A stretch of DNA of 64,000 bases from Paracoxiella cheracis (GTDB lineage: Bacteria; Pseudomonadota; Gammaproteobacteria; Coxiellales; Coxiellaceae), in NCBI RefSeq assembly GCF_049348705.1, contig NZ_CP186485.1, forward strand, positions 2,046,001 to 2,110,000, in the 5' to 3' direction. The notes below the pieces were generated by a model that was not told where the DNA came from, searched no databases, and saw only the letters and a list, made by a program, of their open reading frames with translations. This document shows positions 52,313 to 60,086 of the stretch, piece after piece; the stretch's first letter is position 1, and each line of letters starts with the position of its first letter. The position numbers were made by a program, and so were the translations under genes.

Positions 52313-53858
52313 TTAAAGGAATTTTCTCGAGCAGGTACAAAGGATAATTCCGAAGCTTACCATCTTGTTTTAAGTTTAATAAACTCGCGCGATTGAGAAA
52401 CTCAGGGTTATATTTTTTATCATAAATTAATAAGCTTTTCTTTTTAGTCGAACTATTTGCTTTGATTTCTAGCGGCTGTATGCCATCTGACACCGGCAAA
52501 ATAAAATCTACTTCGGCCGTATTCCCGCTTGTCCAATAAAAAAGGTTTTTTACCGCGTGGCTTTTTAACAACTGCGCCGCTAAATTTTCAGTCAATGCCC
52601 CTTTAAATTCAGTAAAAAGTTTATTTTTTTCTAAAATAGTTTTAGCGCTAAGCTCCGACATCGCCCCCAATATTCCAACGTCAAGGCAATAAAGCTTAAA
52701 TGCACGATTATCTAAATATGCTTTAAGCGGCAATTGAGGCGCCGTAACGTTGTAAGCTGGATAAACCAAATTTGCATCAATCAGCCATTGCAACGCAGTT
52801 TCATACTCTCTTGCACGAGCACCAGACTTCATCTGTGAAAACACAAATTTTTTATTTTCTTTGGCAAGCTGTGTTGGGAGTGAATTCCAAATCGATGTAA
52901 TTTTCATGACAAGCGTGTCGCGATGCTCGTGATAGATTATTGCCATCCCTGTCAATAATCGACTCGCAATACGCGACAACTTAAATAACCGCGGACGTCC
53001 TCCTCACCCCCGCTCCGCGACCTCACGGCTCGACTACGCACGGGCTCTCAACTGACTCGACGCCTCGTAAAGATTTTTTGCAGTCGCTTACGCTCGGCAA
53101 AAAATCCCAGCCTGCCGCGGAATACGCGCCTTCGCTTCGCTCTCCATGGCGCGCATCGTTTGATTCTCGGGCGCATGCTTAGCAAAATCTAGCATGTAAG
53201 CTTTTATAATTTCTTCATGAATTTTTCGAATTGCATTAATATCTTCGTTCTCCGTATACGTTTTGAGAGCCTCCGGCATGCCACCGACATACAGATAGAT
53301 TTTTAATAAATCGCATAAATCAGCATGAATGCTTTTTTCTATGAGTTCAAACTTATTTAAACTGCATAAATAATCATGCAATCGCTCTCTTCCAATTGCC
53401 TGAAGAAATTCAAAAAAAGTCATGGGGTACAACTCAAGAAAATTCACTTTACCCACAGGAAATCCTTCATGCTGCGACAACTTGACACCCAACAATGACC
53501 CCGCTGCTACGATATAATACTGCGAGGCTTGCTCACAAAAATATTTCAAGCTGTTTAATGCCTTCGGGCATTCTTGTATTTCATCGAAGAAAATCAAGGT
53601 CTCTTGCGGGGTAATCTTCATCTCCAAGCGCAGTTCAAGCGCTTTGATGATTCTGCCAGGCTCAAGATCCTGCTCAAAAACCTCTTTGGCGCGCCGATCT
53701 CGCTCGAAGTTAATATACGCGCACTGCTTGAATTCAGATTCAGCGAACGCCTTCAAGATGTAGGTTTTGCGAACCTGCCTGGCACCTTGCAAAATCAAAG
53801 GCTTACGAGATTTTGAGCCCTGCCAGTCTTTTAACTTATTGAAAATATGACGTTTCAT
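52278..53858 (-). pseudogene. AAA_14/DUF4143 ATPase, interrupted by the 250-bp element
   Basis: N-terminal half from ATG 53858: KPLILQGARQVRKTYILKAF is the P-loop region, where the usual G before KT is R; Walker B is TLIFFDEIQECP. It reads to HAPENQ near 53165, hits the repeat and stops at 53088. The C-terminal DUF4143 half resumes at 52907 with MKITSIWNSLPTQL and ends at 52278 after a nuclease-like WTSGNTAEVDFILP. The two halves are in the same frame across the insert, so one insertion, not deletion, broke the gene. The altered P-loop suggests further decay. Confidence 0.88.
52909..53158 (+). mobile_element. 250-bp repeat element, copy 2 (inside the DUF4143 ATPase gene)
   Basis: Aligned without gaps to 22324-22573 (offset 30585), with about nine substitutions by eye. 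Same palindromes. Here it lies antisense to its host gene, whereas copy 1 lies sense to higB. Flanks share no sequence with those of copy 1, so the ends are real element boundaries to within a few bases. Confidence 0.85.
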
Positions 53859-53894
53859 CGCCTACACTCCCCGTGAGAGCACTTTCCTGTCTAA

Positions 53895-53956
53895 AATGTG
53901 AATTTTATCACGTTTTTCATAGGAATAATGTGATTATTATCACATTTTCCATAGGA
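53895..53956 (-). promoter_or_regulatory. Tandem 30-bp operator-like repeats before the DUF4143 ATPase gene
   Basis: Two units with 32-bp period at 53895-53924 and 53927-53956. Plus-strand unit 2 begins AATGTGATTATTATCACATT, a near-perfect palindrome, then TTCCATAGGA; unit 1 is AATGTGAATTTTATCACG then TTTTTCATAGGA. Located 36 nt upstream of the ATPase start. Three helical turns apart, as for cooperative repressor binding; the binder is unknown. Confidence 0.55.
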
Positions 53957-54020
53957 AAGAAGAAGCCTCTGTCCAACCCGCATGTGGCATAGACTCATGA
54001 ATTCCGAAGTACTTCCGAAG

Positions 54021-55438
54021 TTATCGGTTTGGCTGATTCAATAACCACTTTCGTCTATTGGTAGCGCCCTCAGCCTTAATTAGATTAAGCTCCATCATTC
54101 GCTTTAGCTCGTTTCTCAACCAACGCTCTGTCGGAGGGTCTGTTAACTTTTCACTCAATTCCTTGGTAGATAGCGCACCATGGCGCTCTAAGAGTGCGAG
54201 AACTTCAACTTGCCTTGAGGTTAGCCTACCTTTAGGTTCCTGAGCCATTTTTTGCGGACCAATGGATTCTTTAAAAGTAAATTTCACCTGAAACCCATCG
54301 GACGTCTCTGAAAATTCCGGCGTTGGCAACCCTTGTTCAGCACAAAGCCGTAATATTCGTCTTGTGCCTCCACCAAACCGATCAATAAGCTTGCGCGCAT
54401 GAAACACTTGAGCAATTCTTTCATTCCGCCGCCGTGACGGATGCTTAACCTTTAATTGCTCAACCGTTAATCCACCAAATAAATGGCCTATGTTATGTAT
54501 TTCAAATGCCTCATTAAAAATATAAAGCGAGATATCTCCTCCCCGCGTTGAATAATCTCTATGAACAACTGCGTTAATAATAGCCTCTCTAATAGCCAAG
54601 AGTGGTAATGCCATCTCATCGATTCGCTCAAATTGATTCAGGTCATATCGACTTGAAATAGGAAGATGCTTCCTCATAAATTCAATTGCCTCATCAAGTA
54701 ACTGAAACGCATTCCCACGTATTTGCTTACTATCAAGTACCTCATCCATAGTATCATCAACAAAACGCCCCATTCGTATAAAGCATTGCGAAAATTCCGC
54801 CGGCATTTTTCTGCATACAATACCATGGCCGCATTATTAATCGCTCCATTTTGGATTAGATCAAAATGTGTAAGTATTTCATCCACACTTTCGGTATATT
54901 CATCTTCAGGGATACGCCCCTCTTTTAAACGAATTTTAAATGTTTTAACAATTTCTTCATGATCAAGATTGTCCAAATTAAAATTATTCGTTGGAAGTGC
55001 CTCCCATGCTTTAGACAAACCCGCATGCTTAAGCAAAAGATTCTTATATTTCTCTGATGGCATCGGCTTAATGCCGGATGGTGTCTTGAGGTATGGCCTT
55101 CCTTTAAAAGTATATGGACCATCATCAAATGATCGTTGGCAAATAAATACAATGATTTGTTGTTCTGAATCTGGCAGTGAAACATATTCGATTTCCATAC
55201 GCGGCCAAGGATCAAAATGGTTTTTGAAGGCAGTTAATTTCATTTTTACTGAGTCAGTCACCTCAACACCAATAACTTTTCCAGAATCAGAAATGCCTGT
55301 AAATCCATAGCCACCCTTAGCATTAAGTTGCCCACATAGCGCTTTTCCCAATTTTTCCAATTCAGCTATTGATTTTTTATATTCAACAATTTCAGTTTCA
55401 CCATTAGAAATAAGTTTTTGAACTTGATTTAGATCCAT
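54021..55438 (-). pseudogene. AlbA_2/HATPase_c_4 regulator (RecG-like helicase-related), frameshifted
   Basis: The N-terminal part from ATG 55438 has the AlbA_2 (Schlafen-type) domain: ETEIVEYKKS, LNAKGGYGFTGISDSGKVIG. The second part, in another frame, continues the same protein from EFSQCFIRMGRFVDD through REAIINAVVHRDYS (ATPase-like) to a winged helix (LTSRQVEVLALLERHG). The frames switch near 54800 at an AAAAA run (GAAAAATGCC), consistent with a one-base indel. Joined length would be about 470 aa, normal for the family. Family role unclear; often in accessory or defence-linked regions. Confidence 0.82.
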
Positions 55439-56431
55439 ATTTCAAAATACCTAGTTAACTATTTCTGTTCCACGAGTTTCCAATGTATCTTAGCATTATT
55501 GATTGTTTTAGTATCTACACTAATGCGGGTTATTCATTCTTATCCTAAGTTTAGCGAATCGTTGAATATAGTCCGGACATACGAAACTACACGCCAAGCA
55601 TATAACAATCACAACCTGGGTGAACGATACGTAATTCGATAAACGACACCCGCATAATCATCGGAGACCAACAGCGCACCATCTGGCATAACCAAAGTAT
55701 CGACCGGTCGACCCCATTCGGTTTGACCCTGCAACCAGCCGGTCACAAACGGCTGGTATGAAAGCGCTTTATTTCCCTTTAATGTCACGAGCATCAAGCG
55801 GTAACCGATTTTTTGACTACGATTCCAAGAACCGTGTTCGGCAATGACAATCTGATTCCAGTATTTTTTTGGAAACATTTTACCGGTATAAAACGACATC
55901 CCAAGTGCCGCCACATGTGGGCCTAACTCCTGCACTGGAATTGTCATCCCTTTTGCAGAACGCAATTTACCGTATTGAGGATCAGGCACATTGTTTCCAT
56001 AAAAATAGGGAAAACCGAAATTCATTCCTTGCCGAGGCGCATGATTTAATTCATCCGGTGGCAAGTTATCTCCTAGCCAATCGCGCCCATTTTCGGTGCA
56101 CCATAATTGCTTCGTATTTGGATCCCAATCAAAACCAACACTATTCCGAACACCTTTAGCATAGACCTGAAAATTTGTACCATCGGCTTTAATGCGAGAA
56201 ATACTTGCAAAACGTGGGTCTTGTTGCACACACACATTGCAAGGTGCACCAATTGCAACATAGAGCCAACCATCGGGTCCAAATTTAATATAACGCCAAC
56301 CGTGATGTGTTTTATTCGGCAGTTGATCGTAAATCAAAACTTTCTTCGGATCATTAAGAGGTAGTGCCTCATTTTTGTTGATGTGATATATTTTGCTATT
56401 TCAGAAAATCATTAGGATAAGGATTGCATGA

Positions 56432-56734
56432 ATGGCAAGAATCAATGTTGCTTGCCCCTGCTGCTGTTTACATGAGGTTGTAAAATTTGGCGTCAGCAGT
56501 ACAGGAAAGCAAAGGTTTCAATGTAAAAATAATGCTTGTGAGAAAAATACATTTCTTCTAGATTACACACATAATGCTCGTGCCCCTGGTGTTAAAGATA
56601 AAATAGTTGATATGGCAATGAATGGTAGTGGCGTCAGAGATACTGCAGGCGTTTTACGTATTAGCATTAACACTGTTATTGGTGAATTAAAAAAAAGGGT
56701 GAAGGTTTGGAGAGCGTCAATACACGACTTTTAA
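56432..56734 (+). CDS. insA: IS1 protein InsA
   Basis: 100 aa. Zinc-finger N-terminus (CPCCCLHEVVKFG, later QCKNNAC) and a helix-turn-helix (GVRDTAGVLRISINTVIGEL). Overlaps insB by 28 nt; an AAAAAA run near 56690 is the place for -1 slippage to the fused InsAB transposase. Confidence 0.92.
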   Translation: MARINVACPCCCLHEVVKFGVSSTGKQRFQCKNNACEKNTFLLDYTHNARAPGVKDKIVDMAMNGSGVRDTAGVLRISINTVIGELKKRVKVWRASIHDF

Positions 56735-57183
56735 AGGAAAAAGAATCACTTGGTGCGTCTGTTACTGTTAATGTTGTACAAGTTGAAGAAGCGGAGCTGG
56801 ATGAAATGTGGAGTTTTGTTCGAAATAAACAGAATCAACGTTGGCTTTGGCATGCGATTGATCACCATACACATGAGGTGTTAGCTTATCATTTTGGTCC
56901 AAGAAAAGATTCAGCATTTAAAGCACTGAAAGAAAAACTGAGCTCATTTGATATCAACTTTTACTATACAGATGATTGGGGTGCTTATGAAAGACACCTG
57001 CCTCAATCAAAACATTTGGTGGGAAAGCAAAATACCCAAGCGATTGAACGAAAGCATCTCACGTTGCGCACACGAATAAAGCGATTAGCGAGAAAGACGA
57101 TTTGCTTTTCTAAACTGGATAAATTGCACGACATTGTCATCGGATTATTTATCAATAGGCACGAGTTTGGGAGGGTTATTTAG
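56707..57183 (+). CDS. insB: IS1 transposase InsB
   Basis: 158 aa catalytic part. Residues D in ELDEMWSFV, D in YYTDDWGAYE, E in NTQAIERKHLTLR, then TRIKRLARKTICFSK: the DDE(N/K) pattern of IS1. No internal stop. Ends 28 nt before the right terminal end. Confidence 0.94.
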   Translation: MESVNTRLLKEKESLGASVTVNVVQVEEAELDEMWSFVRNKQNQRWLWHAIDHHTHEVLAYHFGPRKDSAFKALKEKLSSFDINFYYTDDWGAYERHLPQSKHLVGKQNTQAIERKHLTLRTRIKRLARKTICFSKLDKLHDIVIGLFINRHEFGRVI

Positions 57184-57590
57184 ATGCCATCAACAAAAAT
57201 GAGGCACCACCCATTAAGATGCTTTTCGATGTCAGGATACTTCCAAATACGCGTCATCTCCGCCACGTATAAATTACCATTACGATAGGCAACGCCATTG
57301 GGCATTGTCATGCTATCTGCAATCAGAATGACTTTTTTGGCATGAGTCCCATTTTTATTGGGAATCAGTGCATATACTTTTCCAGTTTTTCGCGTACCGA
57401 CAAAAACAACCCCATCAGCACCCAATGCTAAGGAACGCGCGTGAGGCACATCTGCATAAATATGAATAGCAAAACCTGGCGGCATTTTAAGTTCATGTAG
57501 CGGTAATGTTTTATCTTTTGCATTGATGGGAATAGCGAAAAGTGAAAATAAGACAACACTTAAAATGATCGCGATCCGTCGCATGTCGTG

Positions 57591-57932
57591 TTAACGCCTC
57601 CGACGAAAAATGCCGATCAAAATTAAAATCACGAGCAGTGGAATTAAAATTGGGAAAGCGACAGGCACATAGGCAATAGTAAATACCGCCCACACGGCAA
57701 TTAATAGTGCGATGATCCAAGCAATGACGCTCGCTGAAATCAAAAATAAAATTATGCCGATACACATCAACACAATCGCAGCAATCACGAAGCCAATCGC
57801 CCCCGCACCAATGACGATGGTTAACCCGAGAAACGGCAGAATAATATGCCAACCCACCACTAACACCAAAATGATGATAATGGCTCCAATCAGCAGGCCT
57901 ATTGAGCCTTTACGTTTTGGTTGGTTTTCCAT
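57591..57932 (-). CDS. Small membrane protein of unknown function
   Basis: 113 aa, strongly hydrophobic, with three to four helices between residues 11 and 108 and basic ends (QPKRKGS and RRRR). No family recognised. It follows the TGA-interrupted gene with a 4-nt gap and precedes the dehydrogenase by 6 nt, so all three may once have formed one transcript. Confidence 0.65.
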   Translation of the reverse strand: MENQPKRKGSIGLLIGAIIIILVLVVGWHIILPFLGLTIVIGAGAIGFVIAAIVLMCIGIILFLISASVIAWIIALLIAVWAVFTIAYVPVAFPILIPLLVILILIGIFRRRR

Positions 57933-57936
57933 GGCC

Positions 57937-58893
57937 TTATTTTAGCTCAGAGATATAGGGATTGGAAGTCGGGTATCTACCACGCCCATTATTTCCATTA
58001 TTTAATAAGCATAGCGAACCTAACTCTACCCCTGCTTCCTTATTTAATAAAGGTTCACACTCTCCACCTTGTCTGCGTTGACCACGTTGACCACGTTGAA
58101 ACAATAAACACGGGAAAAGACCAGAAAAAAAACCAGCAGGCTTGTTAACAGGGCTATTACTCTCTTTAAAATGTTCATCAAATACAGAACTTCCATGGCT
58201 AAATACAGAACTTCCATCGCTTGTTGTCGCTGTCGAAGTAGTAGGGCTTACAGCATTACTTTCATCTCCACTGTCAGTTCCACTTTCTTCTTCTCAAAAA
58301 TCAAAAAGGTCAGCCCCTTCTCCTCTCAAGAAGGCTTCTAAATATGAAGGCCTGTATGCGTCTAAAGATTCTTTTGCCTCTTTTCGATCAGATTCTTGAA
58401 GCGAATTTATAGCTTCAACAAATTTAATCAACTCATCTAATTCAGTTTTTAATAAATCATGATATTGAGGTTCAAAAGGGCCATACTGATATACTATTTC
58501 TTTGCGAGAATGCTCAGCAGATTCTCGTATCCGCGCTAGCAAGCAAATGTCATGTCCTTCCCCAATTAGCTCATATAACCTTGCCATACAAGATTGGATC
58601 CTCTTCTCAGCATCCGCTCGAGAGGAAAAACCGGACGTCGGTATTCCCTTCGTTTTATCTAATTCCCACGCTTTGACAGTAACGCCATCGACATAAAACA
58701 ACAACTTGCCTGGCAAGCCCGTATAATTTTTCAAAAAATCAGATAAGCTTGCATTAAAAGAGTCTTTTGGATTGATCTGCCCTTCAAGCTCTAGCAAAAC
58801 AGGATCTGCATCCATAAGTTTTACAGCGCCAAAACATCTGTTTTCGCGCAATGAATGCTTTGCATTTGGTGGATTCACTAAAGTAAAAGGCAT
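57937..58893 (-). pseudogene. Unknown protein with one in-frame TGA at 58294-58296
   Basis: ATG at 58893 (GGGGAG upstream) opens MPFTLVNPPNAKHS and reads 199 codons to DLFDF, then TGA. The same frame continues without a stop for 118 more codons (EEESGTDSGDES onward) to TAA at 57937, with repeated GSSVF and RGQ motifs and no competing start. So the gene was probably 318 residues and carries one nonsense change (GGA to TGA would suffice), unless the stop is read through. The first part is mixed alpha-helical with VDGVTVKAWELDKTKG; no family recognised. The acidic, Ser/Gly-rich tail resembles tails of secreted effectors. Confidence 0.65.
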
Positions 58894-58958
58894 AAATCGT
58901 CTCCCCTTTTGTAGCGCTACAAAAATAATCATACCAGGGAGATATTAAAAAAATCTTA

Positions 58959-59495
58959 AGGGCGCCTTCATCAAAGTTTAAAAACCGACCACTTTTCTTA
59001 AATACCTTGTGGAAAGAGCAGCCTGCATACGTTTCCTGGCAATCCCATGCGTGGAACTGGTCTCTTTTTCTAACAGTTAAATACCCGTGAAAACGTGAGT
59101 GGACTCGGCACACCGCAGGTCATATCGATAAATTGGTTTAACCAACGTGTCTGACTTAAACCAAAATCAGCAATTCCTTCCCAGGTATTAAAGCCACAAA
59201 GAATCGCGCATAGCGTAATGACTAATATATTGATCAAAGGGTATCGGCATCGAGCCCGAACTCGGGGATCTGGGATGTTGAGAAAGCAGTGAAATAAATA
59301 TTGATTTTTGATCGGTTTGCGCGTAATTTTATTCACAATCAAGCTCCTGGTTAAGATTTTTTAAATCTACGTGTAACTAACGTAGGGGCTTGATTTTTTA
59401 AATTATTTCTCCTTGCTTGTCTACTATAAATCCTCTGGTAACCTCAATGAGTTCAATTAACCCGGTCAATTTTTAAACTTTGATGAAGGCGCCCT
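58959..59495 (-). mobile_element. Deleted ISAs1-like element, about 537 bp
   Basis: Inverted ends AGGGCGCCTTCATCAAAG at 58959 and its complement CTTTGATGAAGGCGCCCT ending at 59495; at least 25 bp match. Inside is only the N-terminal part of an ISAs1-type transposase, so the middle has been lost while both ends were kept. No target duplication is visible. Confidence 0.75.
59070..59342 (-). pseudogene. ISAs1-family transposase, N-terminal fragment
   Basis: 90 codons: FLNIPDPRVRARCRYPLINI, LCAILCGFNTWEGIADFG and GVPSPLTFSRVF match the N-terminal DDE_Tnp_1-associated domain. The catalytic part is missing; homology stops at RVF, then a chance stop. A normal transposase would be about 370 aa. Confidence 0.8.
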
Positions 59496-59511
59496 GCGTG
59501 ATTTTTTTTCT

Positions 59512-59610
59512 CATCCCTGGTAACCGTTTGGATCCCGGATAATTTTGCACATCCTGATGCAAAATTTCCGGGATGACGAGGTTACGTTGAGTCATCCACT
59601 CTCAAACAGC
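59512..59610. repeat. Repeat family B, copy 2
   Basis: Matches 16248-16346 over its whole length. Hairpin arms CCCGGATAATTTTGCA / TGCAAAATTTCCGGG with loop CATCCTGA. Runs into a family A remnant at 59611. Between 59343 and 59683 I see no gene: only the transposon end and these repeats. Confidence 0.75.
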
Positions 59611-59685
59611 ATTTCAATTGCAGCAGAGAGATTGGGGTTACTGTTTTGCGGGCGTAAGCACCTGTGTAACCTTGCAATAACGACT
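59611..59685. repeat. Repeat family A, degenerate copy 4
   Basis: ATTTCAATTGCAGCAGAGAG matches the left arm of family A; then an inverted pair GGTTAC / GTAACC around a GGGCGT centre, and CTTGCAATAA in place of the right arm. Lies at the 3-prime end of the rhodanese gene. Confidence 0.5.
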
Positions 59686-60058
59686 AATTGTTATCGATAG
59701 GATAACCAGACTCTTGCCATTGGCTAAAACCACCGTCCATTGAGATGACGTGCGTGTAACCCATCTTCTGCAAACTATCTGCAGCAAGTGCAGAACGAAA
59801 ACCACCACCGCAATAAAGCACGAGTTTTGTGTGATGGTCGGGAACGGTTTTTTCGATATCACGTTCGATGACGCCTTTGCCTAAGTGAATAGCGCAGGGT
59901 AAATGTCCTGCGGCCCATTCTCTGTCTTCACGCACATCAACGAGGACAAAATCTTCTTTTTTATCTAGCATTTTTTTAACGCTTTGCACATCTGTTTCTT
60001 TAATGCGTGACTTCGCATCGTTCACAACTTCTAAGAATTTTGGCGCATGTTTTTTCAT
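59684..60058 (-). CDS. Rhodanese-like sulfurtransferase
   Basis: Single-domain rhodanese, 124 aa from the ATG at 60058, chosen for GGAGG 8 nt upstream (five more codons are open). Active-site loop LYCGGGFRSA with the persulfide cysteine, preceded by VLVDVREDREWAAGHL and followed by GYTHVISMDGGFSQW. Substrate unknown; probably sulfur relay or thiol repair. 28 nt after parE. Confidence 0.9.
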   Translation of the reverse strand: MKKHAPKFLEVVNDAKSRIKETDVQSVKKMLDKKEDFVLVDVREDREWAAGHLPCAIHLGKGVIERDIEKTVPDHHTKLVLYCGGGFRSALAADSLQKMGYTHVISMDGGFSQWQESGYPIDNN

Positions 60059-60086
60059 ATTATTTACCTCCAATTAAATTTCTAAA

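Larger units (their letters stand above)
56360..57211 (+). mobile_element. IS1-family insertion sequence, 852 bp
   Basis: Terminal repeats GGTAGTGCCTCATTTTTGTT (left) and, on the other strand, GGTGGTGCCTCATTTTTGTT (right), one mismatch in the first 20. Perfect 8-bp target duplication CATTAAGA at 56352-56359 and 57212-57219. Both IS1 genes are intact. Confidence 0.96.
55609..57584 (-). pseudogene. PQQ-type sugar (sorbosone/glucose) dehydrogenase-like protein, split by IS1
   Basis: The N-terminal part from 57584 has a signal peptide (to INA, about residue 22) and then beta-propeller sequence (MPPGFAIHIYADVPHARSLA). IS1 interrupts after PDIEKHLN, and the protein resumes as DPKKVLIYDQLPNKTHHGWR. 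Removing IS1 and one 8-bp target copy restores a 371-aa frame with HGSWNRS and the propeller blades intact. Known family: periplasmic soluble aldose/sorbosone dehydrogenases using PQQ. No PQQ biosynthesis gene is in view. Confidence 0.88.

Noticed and set aside
45109..55438. Calling this stretch a defence island because of the RloA-like ATPase, DUF4143 ATPase and AlbA protein
   Set aside because: They are separated by housekeeping genes, two are broken and no complete effector-sensor set is present.
58142..58399. 85-codon plus-strand ORF
   Set aside because: It is the complement of the Ser/Gly-rich continuation of the minus-strand gene interrupted by TGA; no ribosome site.
58784..59113. 109-codon minus-strand ORF spanning the left end of the ISAs1-like element
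   Set aside because: It crosses the element boundary and runs out of frame with the upstream part of the 58893 gene; a chance fusion.
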